Assembly: GCA_031732875.1 (NCBI GenBank)
Contig: JAVMKL010000059.1
Coordinates: 1 to 38,395 of the forward strand
Direction: 5' to 3'
From: JAVMKJ01 sp031732875
Lineage (GTDB): Bacteria > Pseudomonadota > Gammaproteobacteria > Competibacterales > Competibacteraceae
DNA length: 38,395 bases
The notes under the pieces are model-generated. The model did no database searches, was not told the origin of the DNA, and saw only the letters and a program-made list of their open reading frames with translations. How positions within the stretch are numbered: position 1 is the stretch's first letter; every line of letters begins with the position of its first letter. A program made the translations under genes and the position numbers. Below are positions 1 to 8,058 of this stretch, in pieces.

Positions 1-199
1 GTCCCATGCCTCCCCGTCGAAGGGAAGTCAACGGTAGGGGGACGTGAACGATTACAAATTTGGATTGTTGGATTCCAACCAGCGAAGGTGAGTTTTTGAT
101 GACCCGCATCTCCCCGCCGCCCGCGATTCTCGGTGCGATGCCGGCGGATGTATCGTGCTCGGTTTCCTACACGAACGTAACTCAATGGGAGATATGAGA

Positions 200-424
200 A
201 TGAAGACACAATGGCTGGCTCGCGCAAGCATGATGGCCGCGCCCCTGGTAATGGGATTAACGATTGCAGCGTGCAGTACTCCGAAAAAGGAGTGCGAAGC
301 CTGCTTTAGTCATGCCGACTGTGAGGGGACGATGAACTGCCACTCGCGGCCCATCGCGGATGGATCGGTCAGGAATGTGTGCGTTGACACCCCTAAAATG
401 ATCACCTGCCCGGTCCCCCAGTAA
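200..424 (+). CDS. small Cys-rich lipoprotein, hypothetical
   Basis: A 74-aa secreted lipoprotein of unknown function. I chose the ATG at 200 because GGGAG at 187-191 lies about 8 nt upstream; in-frame ATGs at 155, 185 and 194 lack this spacing. The N-terminus is a typical lipoprotein signal: basic start, hydrophobic stretch at residues 11-24 and a lipobox ending in Cys25 (L-T-I-A-A-C). The mature part is only about 50 residues but has six further Cys (32, 35, 41, 47, 61, 70), which suggests a disulfide-knotted periplasmic or surface domain. It stands alone, with a REP-like hairpin 30 nt downstream. I do not recognise a family. Secretion is well supported; function is unknown. Confidence 0.6.
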   Translation: MKTQWLARASMMAAPLVMGLTIAACSTPKKECEACFSHADCEGTMNCHSRPIADGSVRNVCVDTPKMITCPVPQ

Positions 425-453
425 AAAACCAGTCATCAGGATTTTCGGCTTCC

Positions 454-479
454 GTCATTCCCGCACGAGCGGGAGTGAC
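454..479. repeat. REP-like hairpin (possible terminator)
   Basis: An inverted repeat with arms GTCATTCCCGC (454-464) and GCGGGAGTGAC (469-479), loop ACGA and one G-T mismatch. It matches the widespread intergenic hairpin type built on GTCATTCCCGC. It could terminate the lipoprotein transcript, but there is no T-run. The following 480-630 looks like degenerate repeat DNA with no gene. Confidence 0.55.
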
Positions 480-631
480 TTAACCATCTAAAAAGCCTAG
501 ATAACCGCTTTCACGGCGCTGCCTGGATTCCGCCGAACCGCCGCTTCTGGAACGCAAGGTAATTGCCGACCGGCTTGCCGGCTTTGTCGTTGCGAACTTC
601 GCACTTCGTCTTATGGGGATTTCGTTGTTGT

Positions 632-669
632 GAAAAATTCAAGATTATGAGGATAATCATGAATTTTTC
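632..669. promoter_or_regulatory. large AT-rich palindrome upstream of kfrA-like gene (putative operator)
   Basis: Two 17-nt arms (632-648 and 653-669) match at 16 of 17 positions around the loop GAGG (649-652). The arms run GAAAAATTCA-AGATTAT and ATAATCA-TGAATTTTTC. It stands out against GC-rich surroundings and lies 92-129 nt upstream of the KfrA-like start codon. KfrA of plasmid RK2 is known to repress its own promoter through a palindromic operator, so autoregulation is a reasonable inference. A smaller perfect palindrome, AATACGTATT (688-697), lies between it and the gene. Without the protein context it could also be read as a terminator hairpin. Confidence 0.5.
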
Positions 670-713
670 AACGAAAAATATCAGTAAAATACGTATTATG
701 TAAATACATCATT

Positions 714-722
714 TGCTATCAT
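714..722 (+). promoter_or_regulatory. putative extended -10 promoter of kfrA-like gene
   Basis: TGCTATCAT at 714-722 fits an extended -10 element (TG-n-TATCAT), about 38 nt upstream of the start codon at 761. No clear -35 box is seen (TATTAT at 694-699 is the best at 17-nt spacing). Its position just after the two palindromes would make it the regulated promoter. Confidence 0.3.
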
Positions 723-760
723 CCCTCCGTCGCTAATAATCACGAAGTTCCATCGATCCC

Positions 761-1789
761 ATGGCCCGTTCCGGAATCCGCTACGAAGAAGTTCGATCCG
801 CCGCCGAAGCCCTGCTCGGACGCGGCCTCAACCCGACGATCCAGCGCGTGCGCGAACTGCTCGGCACCGGCAGCAACACCACCATCAGCGAGCACCTGAA
901 AAGCTGGCAGCAACAACTGGCTGAAACGCCAAAGGTCGTCCTACCGCCAGCCATTCCCGAAGCTGTTGCGGCCGCGCTGGACGCGTTCTGGAAAATCGCC
1001 GTGCAACACGCCGAAGCAGCGTTCGACGAACAGCGGAACGCCGCCGCGCAAGCGGTCTCGGAAGCCGAACAGTCCCGCGACATTGCCATCGCCGAGCAGC
1101 GGCAGGCTCAATCCGCCGCCAACGATCTCCGGCGCGAACTCGAATCCACCCAAACCGTCGCCCGCGAACTCGCCGACCGCCTCCTGGTGGAACAGGAACG
1201 CCGCACCGCCGCCGAAGCCACCATTCAGGCCGCCGAACAGCGCGTTCGGGCGGCCATGGAAGCCAGCGCCCAAATCCGCGCCGAAACCACTGCTCGTATC
1301 GCTCAAACCGAAACAGTTCTGCAACAAACGCGAGCGGACATGGCGAAACAACTCACTGAAGCCCGGCAACGTTTCGAAGCCGAGCGCCAGCGTGGTGAAG
1401 CTGGCGAGACGCGGTTGCTGGCCATGCTCGATCAAATTCGCGCCGAACAGAAGGCCGAACGCCAAACCTTCACAACCGAGCGCCATGATTGGAACCATCA
1501 GGAAACCCTCCGGCGGGATCAACACGAAGCCCAACAGCGGGAAAACGCCGAACTACGGGCAACCCTGACCGCCGCCGGAGAACGCCAAAACACCCTGGCC
1601 GACGAATTGGGGCAACTCCGCCGTCTGCTGCGGGATGCGGAAGCCCAGTATCTGGAAACCGTGCGCGTAGCCGAGGGATTGCGGGGCGAGTTGAAGGCCG
1701 TGCAAGAGGACCGAATACGACTGCAACATCAACTGGAGGCTTTCCTTGCTCCATCGCCTGATCCGGTGCCAACTCCGACATCGGATTGA
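761..1789 (+). CDS. KfrA-like DNA-binding coiled-coil protein
   Basis: A 342-aa protein whose first ~60 residues match the N-terminal DNA-binding domain of plasmid KfrA proteins: a helix-turn-helix region with the pattern AAEALLGRGLNPTIQRVREL followed by NTTISEHLKSW. From about residue 85 to 330 it is almost entirely Ala/Glu/Gln/Arg-rich heptad sequence, predicted to be a long coiled coil, and it ends in a Pro-rich tail. KfrA of IncP plasmids is a transcriptional autorepressor that also helps plasmid segregation. Here the gene stands alone with no plasmid replication or partition genes around it, so it is probably a chromosomal regulator or nucoid-associated protein. The palindrome at 632-669 is its likely target. 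The start codon has no clear ribosome-binding site. Confidence 0.8.
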   Translation: MARSGIRYEEVRSAAEALLGRGLNPTIQRVRELLGTGSNTTISEHLKSWQQQLAETPKVVLPPAIPEAVAAALDAFWKIAVQHAEAAFDEQRNAAAQAVSEAEQSRDIAIAEQRQAQSAANDLRRELESTQTVARELADRLLVEQERRTAAEATIQAAEQRVRAAMEASAQIRAETTARIAQTETVLQQTRADMAKQLTEARQRFEAERQRGEAGETRLLAMLDQIRAEQKAERQTFTTERHDWNHQETLRRDQHEAQQRENAELRATLTAAGERQNTLADELGQLRRLLRDAEAQYLETVRVAEGLRGELKAVQEDRIRLQHQLEAFLAPSPDPVPTPTSD

Positions 1790-2175
1790 TTGTCCCGCAG
1801 CCCGTACCCCGACGCCCAACGAAACCGCTCCAAAGGAAACTTTTCCTCCCTCCTCCCGCCCGGTGGTTTCGCTGTCGTCAGCCAGCCCACCGTGGCCAAC
1901 GGTATGACCGAAGCCGTTGGCCCTCCCTTCCGCCAACGACTGCACCAAGTGGAACGCGCGCCCGGCTTCGTGCGTCTGGACGTGCTCGGTCCGCTGGTGT
2001 ATTCCAGCCCTGCCAGCCGGTTCTGGTAGACCGATCAGATCAGCGCTGACCATTGCCCGCAAGCGGCACACTCTGTTTGGAGTAAGGTATAACTGCTAAC
2101 ATTTCCCAGCTTGCCTTGGGGGAACACCCGATACTGGGGCGCGCGGTTCGCCTGTATTCCAAGGAGAAAACAACG
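1790..2175. other. intergenic gap, no gene recognised
   Basis: 386 nt between the kfrA-like gene and the first substrate-binding protein. Short open frames exist but none has a recognisable protein or ribosome-binding site. A possible -10 (TATAAC, 2088-2093) lies about 85 nt upstream of the next start codon, but no good -35 accompanies it. The palindromic core AGCGCT at 2042-2047 may be part of a regulator site for the aryl-acid operon. Confidence 0.3.
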
Positions 2176-3315
2176 ATGAAAGCCAAGTGGAAAAACCTGC
2201 TGCTGATTGGGTTGTTGCTGGCGGGTGTCAACGTCGCCCAAGCCGCCTCGTCTATCAAGATCGGCTCGTTCCTGACCGTGACCGGCCCGGCTTCGTTCCT
2301 GGGCGATCCCGAGTTGAAAACCCTGCAGATGTACGTCGAGGACATCAACGCCAAGGGCGGCGTCGGCGGCCGCCCGCTCGAACTGGTGCATTATGACACC
2401 GGCGGCAATGCCAAGGACGCGGTCAACTTCGTCAAGCGTCTGATTAAGAATGATAAAGTGGATCTGATCGTCGGCGGCACCACCTCCGGCGACACTCTGG
2501 CGGTCATCCCGGACGTGGAAAAGGAAGGCATCCCCTTCGTCTCGCTGGCCGCCGCCGTCGAAATCATCGAGCCGACCAAGCCATGGGTGTTCAAGGTCGC
2601 GCCCACCGACCGCATGGCCGTCGCCAAAATCTACGAGGACCTGCGCAAGCGCGGCTTGACCAAGATCGCCCTGATCGCGGGCGACGGCGGCTTCGACAAA
2701 TCCGGCCGCGAGCAGCTTATCAAGCTGGCACCCCAATACGGCATCACCATCGTCGCCGATGAGTCCTATGGCAATAAGGACAGCGACATGACCGCCCAAC
2801 TCACCAAGATCCGCGCCACCGACGCCCAGGCGATCCTCAACTTCGGCTTCGGCCAGGCCCCGGCCATCGTCACCAGGAACATCAAGCAGCTCGGTATCGC
2901 CCTGCCGCTCTACCAGTCCCACGGCGTGGCCTCCAAGACCTACATCGAGCTCGCCGGCGAGGCGGCGGAAGGCGTGCGTCTGCCGGCGGCGGCGCTGATC
3001 GTCGCCGAACAGTTGCCCGACACCGATCCCCAGAAGCCGGTGCTGCTCGATTACAAAAAACGTTTCGAAGCCAAACACGGACCGGTGTCGACCTTCGGCG
3101 GTCACGGTTACGACGGTTTGCTCATCGCCAAGGCCGCGATCGAGCGGGCCGGCGGCCCCGACAAGGCCAAGGTGCGCGACGAGATCGAAAAAACCAGAGG
3201 CTTCACCGGAACCGCCGGCGTGTTCAACATAACTCCCCAAGACCACATGGGCTTGGGCCGTGACGCCTTCAAACTGGTGGAAATTCGCAACGGGGCATGG
3301 AAAATCATCGACTAA
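2176..3315 (+). CDS. branched-chain/aryl-acid ABC transporter substrate-binding protein (copy 1)
   Basis: A 379-aa periplasmic binding protein of the LivK/Peripla_BP_6 family. The ATG at 2176 follows AAGGAGAAAA with good spacing and opens a signal peptide of about 24 residues ending A-Q-A-A. The mature protein starts with the family hallmark of this type, IKIGSFLTVTGPASFLGDPE, followed by the GG-rich loop and the NDKVD(L/I)IVGGTTSGD region. It heads a + strand locus of iorAB, a second binding protein and LivHMGF. The neighbours point to aromatic amino acids, arylacetates or aryl-keto acids as ligand rather than Leu/Ile/Val; this is inference. It is close to the copy at 5968, with long stretches identical at the DNA level. 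Confidence 0.88.
   Translation: MKAKWKNLLLIGLLLAGVNVAQAASSIKIGSFLTVTGPASFLGDPELKTLQMYVEDINAKGGVGGRPLELVHYDTGGNAKDAVNFVKRLIKNDKVDLIVGGTTSGDTLAVIPDVEKEGIPFVSLAAAVEIIEPTKPWVFKVAPTDRMAVAKIYEDLRKRGLTKIALIAGDGGFDKSGREQLIKLAPQYGITIVADESYGNKDSDMTAQLTKIRATDAQAILNFGFGQAPAIVTRNIKQLGIALPLYQSHGVASKTYIELAGEAAEGVRLPAAALIVAEQLPDTDPQKPVLLDYKKRFEAKHGPVSTFGGHGYDGLLIAKAAIERAGGPDKAKVRDEIEKTRGFTGTAGVFNITPQDHMGLGRDAFKLVEIRNGAWKIID
2254..2450 (+). repeat. 197-nt exact repeat, copy A (within first binding protein gene)
   Basis: Positions 2254-2450 are identical to 6049-6245 with no mismatch, including all third codon positions. Further identical blocks follow at the same offset (3795), for example 2497-2549 and most of 2679-2774. 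The 3' halves of the two genes diverge far more. This mosaic fits gene conversion between the paralogues. Confidence 0.9.
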
Positions 3316-3337
3316 CGCAATCTCCACTACACTTGGT

Positions 3338-3362
3338 GCAGGGGCGAAGCCCGGTCCCCTGC
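3338..3362 (+). other. stem-loop between binding protein gene and iorA
   Basis: GCAGGGG (3338-3344) pairs with CCCCTGC (3356-3362) across an 11-nt loop. It lies 22 nt after the binding-protein stop and has no T-run. Such hairpins after binding-protein genes often protect the upstream mRNA and so favour a high binding-protein yield; this is inferred. Confidence 0.45.
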
Positions 3363-3398
3363 CTCCAGCCCGTTAACCTTCAGAGGTCCGCACCATCC

Positions 3399-5270
3399 AT
3401 GAATGCCGTGGTTCAAGCCAAGGCTGAAAGCCGCCATCTCCTCTCCGGCAATGAAGCGGTCGCCCGCGCCGCCTGGGAAGCCGGCGTTCGGGTCGCCGCC
3501 GCTTATCCCGGTACGCCCGCGACCGAGATCCTGGAAAACCTCGCGCTGTACCGGGATATCCACTCCGAATGGTCGGTCAACGAAAAGGTTGCGGTGGAAG
3601 TTGCCATCGGGGCCTCGCTGGCGGGCTCGCGCGCCTTGGCGGCCATGAAGCACGTCGGCATGAACGTCGCCTCCGATGCGTTCATGACCCAATCCCTGGC
3701 CGGCGTGGTCGGCGGGCTGGTCATCGTGGTGGCCGACGATGTGGGCCTGTCCTCCTCGCAAAACGAGCAGGATTCTCGCTATTGGGGTCGCTTTGGCCAC
3801 ATGCCGATCCTGGAACCGGCTGATTCCCAGGAAGCCTACGAAATGGTCAAGCGGGCCTTCGACCTCTCCGAGGAATATGAAACCCCGGTCATCGTCCGCA
3901 TGACCACCCGCGTTTGTCACGTCAAGGCTATGGTGATCGTTGAAGGCGACCGCATCGAGCATCGCGCCGCCGGCTTCCAGAAAAATCCCCAGCGCTGGGT
4001 GATGACCCCCGCCAACGCCAAGCCGCGCCTGCCGCTGATGCACGAACGCGACCGGAAATTCCGTGAGCTGAGCGAAACCATCGACCTCAACGTCGTTTTG
4101 CCCGGCGGCGACCGGCGGATCGGCTTCGTCACTTCGGGTCCCGCCTTCATGCATGTCCGCGAGACCTTCCCCAACGCCCCGGTCCTTAAACTGGGCCTCA
4201 GTTGTCCGCCGCCGCTGGAAAAAATCCGCGCCTTCGCGAGCCAGGTCGATACCCTGCTGGTGGTTGAGGAAACCGAACCGTTGCTGGAAACCGAAATTCG
4301 CGCCGCCGGTCTTGAAGCACGCGGCAAGGACATCCTGCCGCGCTTCGGCGAACTGGCTCCCACCGTGCTTCGTCCGGCAATCAAGCCATTACTGGACGAA
4401 CCTTATGAAGCGCCGAAAACTCGTCCTCAGGCCGGCGTATTCCCGCGCCCGCCGACCATGTGCGCTTCCTGCCCGCATCTCGGCCCCTACTTCGCCCTTT
4501 CCCACATCCGCAACCTCAACATCATCGGCGACATCGGCTGCTATACCCTTGGCGCCGGCCACCCCTGGAACGCACTGGATACCTGCACGTGCATGGGTGC
4601 CTCGCTGAGCATGGCCCACGGCATGGACAAGGGTCGCGGCGAGTCCGACGAAAAGAAGCACATCGTCGCGGTGATCGGTGACTCCACCTTCCTGCACATG
4701 GGCATGCAGGGGCTGCTGAACATGATCTACAACCGGGGCAACGTCACCGTACTACTGCTGGATAACCGCTCGGTCGGCATGACCGGCGGCCAGGAGAATC
4801 CCGGCACCGGCCAGGATCTGCACGGCCTGCCCGCCCCCCGGGTGGATTTCGCCAAACTGGTCGAGGCGCTGGGGGTCCGCCCCGAGCGCATCCGCATGGT
4901 CGATCCCTACGAACTGCCCACCATGGTCAAGCTGGTGCGGGAAGAGACCAGGATGGAGGAGCCGTCGGTCATCATCACCAACCGTCCCTGCTCCCTCACC
5001 GATCGCTTCGAGCGATTTCAGCCCTACGAAGTGCTGGACGATAAGTGCACCGGTTGCGGCAATTGCATCGACCTCGGCTGCCCGGCCATCTTCGTCTCCC
5101 GGCGCGACACCGTGACGGCCAAGAGTGGCAAGGCCAAGGAACTGGTGTTCGCCCGCATCGACGCCAACACCTGCACCGGCTGTCACATGTGCGTCGAAAC
5201 CTGCGCGCCCGAAGCGATTGCCCAGGTCCAACCACAAACCCGCGCCATTCGGATTCACGCTCATGCTTGA
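3399..5270 (+). CDS. iorA: indolepyruvate ferredoxin oxidoreductase, alpha subunit
   Basis: A 623-aa IorA. The enzyme oxidatively decarboxylates aryl-2-keto acids (indolepyruvate, phenylpyruvate, hydroxyphenylpyruvate) to aryl-acetyl-CoA, reducing ferredoxin. The N-terminus carries the pyrimidine-binding domain (GNEAVARAAWEAG, AAYPGTPATEI), and the TPP-binding domain shows GDIGCYTLG and the GDS motif at 427-429. The C-terminus holds two [4Fe-4S] ferredoxin motifs: C-T-G-C-G-N-C from Cys550 (then LGCP) and C-T-G-C-H-M-C from Cys592 (then ETCAPEA). I chose the ATG at 3399, with AGAGG upstream; earlier in-frame starts would overlap the preceding gene. Its 3' end overlaps iorB by 8 nt, so the subunits are translationally coupled. 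The iron-sulfur and TPP chemistry implies anaerobic or low-oxygen operation. Confidence 0.95.
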   Translation: MNAVVQAKAESRHLLSGNEAVARAAWEAGVRVAAAYPGTPATEILENLALYRDIHSEWSVNEKVAVEVAIGASLAGSRALAAMKHVGMNVASDAFMTQSLAGVVGGLVIVVADDVGLSSSQNEQDSRYWGRFGHMPILEPADSQEAYEMVKRAFDLSEEYETPVIVRMTTRVCHVKAMVIVEGDRIEHRAAGFQKNPQRWVMTPANAKPRLPLMHERDRKFRELSETIDLNVVLPGGDRRIGFVTSGPAFMHVRETFPNAPVLKLGLSCPPPLEKIRAFASQVDTLLVVEETEPLLETEIRAAGLEARGKDILPRFGELAPTVLRPAIKPLLDEPYEAPKTRPQAGVFPRPPTMCASCPHLGPYFALSHIRNLNIIGDIGCYTLGAGHPWNALDTCTCMGASLSMAHGMDKGRGESDEKKHIVAVIGDSTFLHMGMQGLLNMIYNRGNVTVLLLDNRSVGMTGGQENPGTGQDLHGLPAPRVDFAKLVEALGVRPERIRMVDPYELPTMVKLVREETRMEEPSVIITNRPCSLTDRFERFQPYEVLDDKCTGCGNCIDLGCPAIFVSRRDTVTAKSGKAKELVFARIDANTCTGCHMCVETCAPEAIAQVQPQTRAIRIHAHA

Positions 5271-5886
5271 CGGCATCACCAACATCCTGGTGGTCGGCAT
5301 CGGCGGTCAAGGCGTGATGACCGCCGCCGAAATGCTGGCCCGCGCCGCCCTGAACCAGGGTTGCGACGTCAAGAAAACCGAGGTCGCCGGCATGGCTCAG
5401 CGCGGCGGCGTGGTCTCCTCGCACGTCCGTTTCGGCCCCAAGGTCTATTCCCCGCAGATCGATACCGGCGAAGCCGATCTGCTGATCGGCTTCGAGGCCG
5501 CCGAGGCATTGCGTTGGCTGCCGTATCTGCGCCCGACCGGCGTGGCCATGGTCAACACCCTGCGCATCGCCCCACCAGTGGTGTCGGTCGGCCTGTACGA
5601 TTACCCCACCGATCCCATCGGCGAACTGGCGGCGGCCGGGATCGAGGTTCATGCCTTCGATGCCGGCGCCGTCGCCGAGGAACTGGGTAACCTCAAGCTG
5701 GTGAACACCATCATGCTGGGCGCAATCAGCGACTATCTGCCCTTCCCGGCCGAGGTGCTCAAGGACTGCATCGTCGAGGGCTTCCGCGCCTACAAGCCCA
5801 AACTGGCGGATATTAACGCTCGAGCGTTCGACGTCGGGCGCTCGGCGGGCCACGCCCAGGCGGTTTCTCGCCAAACCGCGATGTAG
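5263..5886 (+). CDS. iorB: indolepyruvate ferredoxin oxidoreductase, beta subunit
   Basis: A 207-aa gamma-type domain protein of the 2-oxoacid:ferredoxin oxidoreductase family, the second subunit of IorAB. The start at 5263 overlaps the iorA stop. The N-terminus shows the family signature NILVVGIGGQGVMTAAEMLA, followed by KKTEVAGMAQRGG with the conserved region that lines the CoA and substrate site. The length is usual for IorB. With IorA it forms the enzyme that takes transaminated aromatic amino acids to aryl-acetyl-CoA, feeding the same pool as the PaaK ligase encoded downstream. Confidence 0.93.
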   Translation: MLDGITNILVVGIGGQGVMTAAEMLARAALNQGCDVKKTEVAGMAQRGGVVSSHVRFGPKVYSPQIDTGEADLLIGFEAAEALRWLPYLRPTGVAMVNTLRIAPPVVSVGLYDYPTDPIGELAAAGIEVHAFDAGAVAEELGNLKLVNTIMLGAISDYLPFPAEVLKDCIVEGFRAYKPKLADINARAFDVGRSAGHAQAVSRQTAM

Positions 5887-5967
5887 CCGGTTGTTTGTTT
5901 GCCGCATGCAGGGGCGGACTAAATGGCCGCCCACATGAAAATAATGTCAAACCCCGGGGAGATAACG

Positions 5968-7110
5968 ATGAAAGGTAGATTGTGGAGAGGCACTCTGGCG
6001 GCGTTCCTGCTGCTGATCGGTACCCACTCGGCCGGTGCCGCCGAACCGATCAAGATCGGCTCGTTCCTGACCGTGACCGGCCCGGCTTCGTTCCTGGGCG
6101 ATCCCGAGTTGAAAACCCTGCAGATGTACGTCGAGGACATCAACGCCAAGGGCGGCGTCGGCGGCCGCCCGCTCGAACTGGTGCATTATGACACCGGCGG
6201 CAATGCCAAGGACGCGGTCAACTTCGTCAAGCGTCTGATTAAGAACGATAACGTCGATTTGATCATCGGCGGCACGACCACCGGCGACACCCTGGCGGTC
6301 ATCCCGGACGTGGAAAAGGAAGGCATCCCCTTCGTCTCGCTGGCGGGCGCGGTGGACATTATCGAGCCGGTCAAGAAATGGGTGTTCAAAACCCCCCACA
6401 CCGACCGCATGGCCGTCGCCAAAATCTACGAGGACCTGCGCAAGCGGGGCCTGACCAAGGTGGCGCTGATCACCGGCGACGGCGGCTTCGACAAATCCGG
6501 CCGCGAGCAGCTTATCAAGCTGGCACCCCAATACGGCATCACCATCGTCGCCGATGAGTCCTATGGCAACAAGGACAGCGACATGACCGCCCAGTTGACC
6601 AAGATCCGGTCTTCGGGGGCGCAGGCGATCATCAACTTCGGTCTGGGTCAGGCCCCGGCCATCGTCACCAAGAACATCAAGCAGCTCGGTATCGCTCTGC
6701 CGCTCTACCAGTCCCACGGCGTGGCCTCCAAGACCTTCGTCGAACTCGCCGGCGAGGCGGCGGAAGGTACGCGCCTGCCGGCGGCGGCCCTGGTGGTCGC
6801 CGAGCAACTGCCCGATGCCGATCCCCAGAAACCGGTGCTGCTGGCCTACAAAAACCGGTACGAAGCCAAATACGGGCCGGTGTCCACTTTTGGCGGCCAT
6901 GCCTACGACGGTCTGATGATTGCCGTGGCGGCCATCCAGCGGGCCGGTGGTCCGGACGAGGCCAAGGTGCGCGACGAGATCGAGAAAACCCATGGTTTCA
7001 TTGGCACCGCCGGTGTGTTCAACATGACCCCGCAGGATCACATGGGCCTGAATGTGGACGCTTTCAAACTGGTGGAAATCCGCAACGGCGGTTGGAAAAT
7101 CGTCGAATAG
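5968..7110 (+). CDS. branched-chain/aryl-acid ABC transporter substrate-binding protein (copy 2)
   Basis: A 380-aa paralogue of the protein encoded at 2176, with its own signal peptide (residues 1-24, ending SAGAA). The ATG at 5968 follows GGGGAG at the right distance. The mature N-terminal lobe is nearly identical to copy 1 over the first ~200 residues, while signal peptides and C-terminal halves differ. That suggests one fold kept the same by conversion, with ligand preference perhaps tuned by the C-lobe. It lies directly upstream of livH, so it is probably the main partner of the permease, while copy 1 may widen the ligand range. Confidence 0.88.
   Translation: MKGRLWRGTLAAFLLLIGTHSAGAAEPIKIGSFLTVTGPASFLGDPELKTLQMYVEDINAKGGVGGRPLELVHYDTGGNAKDAVNFVKRLIKNDNVDLIIGGTTTGDTLAVIPDVEKEGIPFVSLAGAVDIIEPVKKWVFKTPHTDRMAVAKIYEDLRKRGLTKVALITGDGGFDKSGREQLIKLAPQYGITIVADESYGNKDSDMTAQLTKIRSSGAQAIINFGLGQAPAIVTKNIKQLGIALPLYQSHGVASKTFVELAGEAAEGTRLPAAALVVAEQLPDADPQKPVLLAYKNRYEAKYGPVSTFGGHAYDGLMIAVAAIQRAGGPDEAKVRDEIEKTHGFIGTAGVFNMTPQDHMGLNVDAFKLVEIRNGGWKIVE
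6049..6245 (+). repeat. 197-nt exact repeat, copy B (within second binding protein gene)
   Basis: Identical to 2254-2450 and in direct orientation. Recombination between the copies would delete iorAB and leave one chimeric binding-protein gene. Confidence 0.9.
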
Positions 7111-7116
7111 CGCAAC

Positions 7117-7155
7117 CCCCCTCTCACCCCCCTCACCCACAAGAGCGAGGGGGAA
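7117..7155. repeat. degenerate pyrimidine/purine-rich intergenic repeat
   Basis: A C-rich stretch (CCCCCCTCTCACCCCC, then CTCACCCACAAG) followed by GAGCGAGGGGG. It resembles a decayed member of the C-rich/G-rich hairpin family seen at 29598-29716, 34716-34837 and 35668-35693. It separates the binding-protein gene from livH and may act as an mRNA stem-loop. Confidence 0.4.
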
Positions 7156-7179
7156 TTCGCCGGACAATCATCTACACCC

Positions 7180-8055
7180 ATGCCCGAGCAACTCTTTCAG
7201 TTCCTGGTCACCGGGATCACCATCGGTTCCCTGTACGCCCTGGTGGGTCTGGGTTTCGCCCTGATCTACAACGCCTCCGACGTGGTGAACTTCGCCCAGG
7301 GGGAGTTCGTGATGCTCGGCGCCATGACCGCCATCGCCCTGCTCGGTACCGGTCTGCCGCTACCATTGGCCGCCGTCGCCGCCACTTTGGTCGTGGTCCT
7401 GGTCGGCCTGCTGCTGGAGCGTTTCGCCATCGAACCGGCCTTGGGCGCGCCGGTGGTGACCACCATCATCATTACCATCGGCGCCGCCATTTTTCTGCGC
7501 GGCGTCGCGCTGCTCTTGTGGGGCAAGGACTTTCATTCCCTGCCCCCCTTCTCGGGCGACACGCCCATCCGCCTCGGCGGGGCGACGGTACTGCCACAAA
7601 GTTTGTGGGTGCTCGGCGTCACGGTGCTGCTGGTGGCGCTGGTCCGCACCTTCTTCAACCGTACCCTGCTGGGCAAGGCCCTGCTGGCCTGCTCGTTCAA
7701 CCGCGCCGCCGCCCAACTGGTCGGCATCAACGTCCGGGTGATGCTGCGGCTGGCCTACGGCCTGTCCGCCGGCTTGGGCGCCCTAGCCGGCATCCTGATC
7801 GCTCCCATCACCTTCAGTTCCTACGAAGCCGGCGTCATGCTCGGCCTCAAGGGCTTTTCCGCCGCCATCGTCGGCGGCATCGGCAACCCGATGGGGGCAG
7901 TGGCCGGCGGCCTGCTGCTGGGCGTGCTGGAGGCGCTGGGCGCCGGACTGATCTCCTCCGGCTACAAGGACGCCATCGCCTTCCTGTTCGTGTTGATGGT
8001 GCTGTTCTTCGTGCCGACCGGACTGTTCGGCCACAAGGTCGCGGAGCGGGTCTGA
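7180..8055 (+). CDS. livH: branched-chain-type ABC transporter permease LivH
   Basis: A 291-aa integral membrane protein of the LivH family. The N-terminus shows the family pattern FLVTGITIGSLYALVGLGFALIYN with NFAQGEFVMLGA, and the EAA-like coupling loop includes the FKGFSAAIVGGIGNPMGA-type region (here LKGFSAAIVGG). About eight hydrophobic segments are visible. It forms the membrane channel with LivM, whose gene starts 3 nt after its stop. No strong ribosome-binding site precedes the ATG. Confidence 0.92.
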   Translation: MPEQLFQFLVTGITIGSLYALVGLGFALIYNASDVVNFAQGEFVMLGAMTAIALLGTGLPLPLAAVAATLVVVLVGLLLERFAIEPALGAPVVTTIIITIGAAIFLRGVALLLWGKDFHSLPPFSGDTPIRLGGATVLPQSLWVLGVTVLLVALVRTFFNRTLLGKALLACSFNRAAAQLVGINVRVMLRLAYGLSAGLGALAGILIAPITFSSYEAGVMLGLKGFSAAIVGGIGNPMGAVAGGLLLGVLEALGAGLISSGYKDAIAFLFVLMVLFFVPTGLFGHKVAERV

Positions 8056-8058
8056 GCG

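Noticed and set aside
2065..2082. Sigma-54-like promoter (GGCAC with TTTGG) before the first binding-protein gene
   Set aside because: The -12 element lacks the required GC; not enough to report as a feature.
1790..2099. Small + strand open frames in the gap
   Set aside because: No ribosome-binding sites, no recognisable protein features, and composition typical of GC-rich non-coding DNA.
2035..3327. 430-codon minus-strand frame, and the similar one at 5947-7167
   Set aside because: Both are antisense shadows of the two binding-protein genes and resemble each other only because those genes do.
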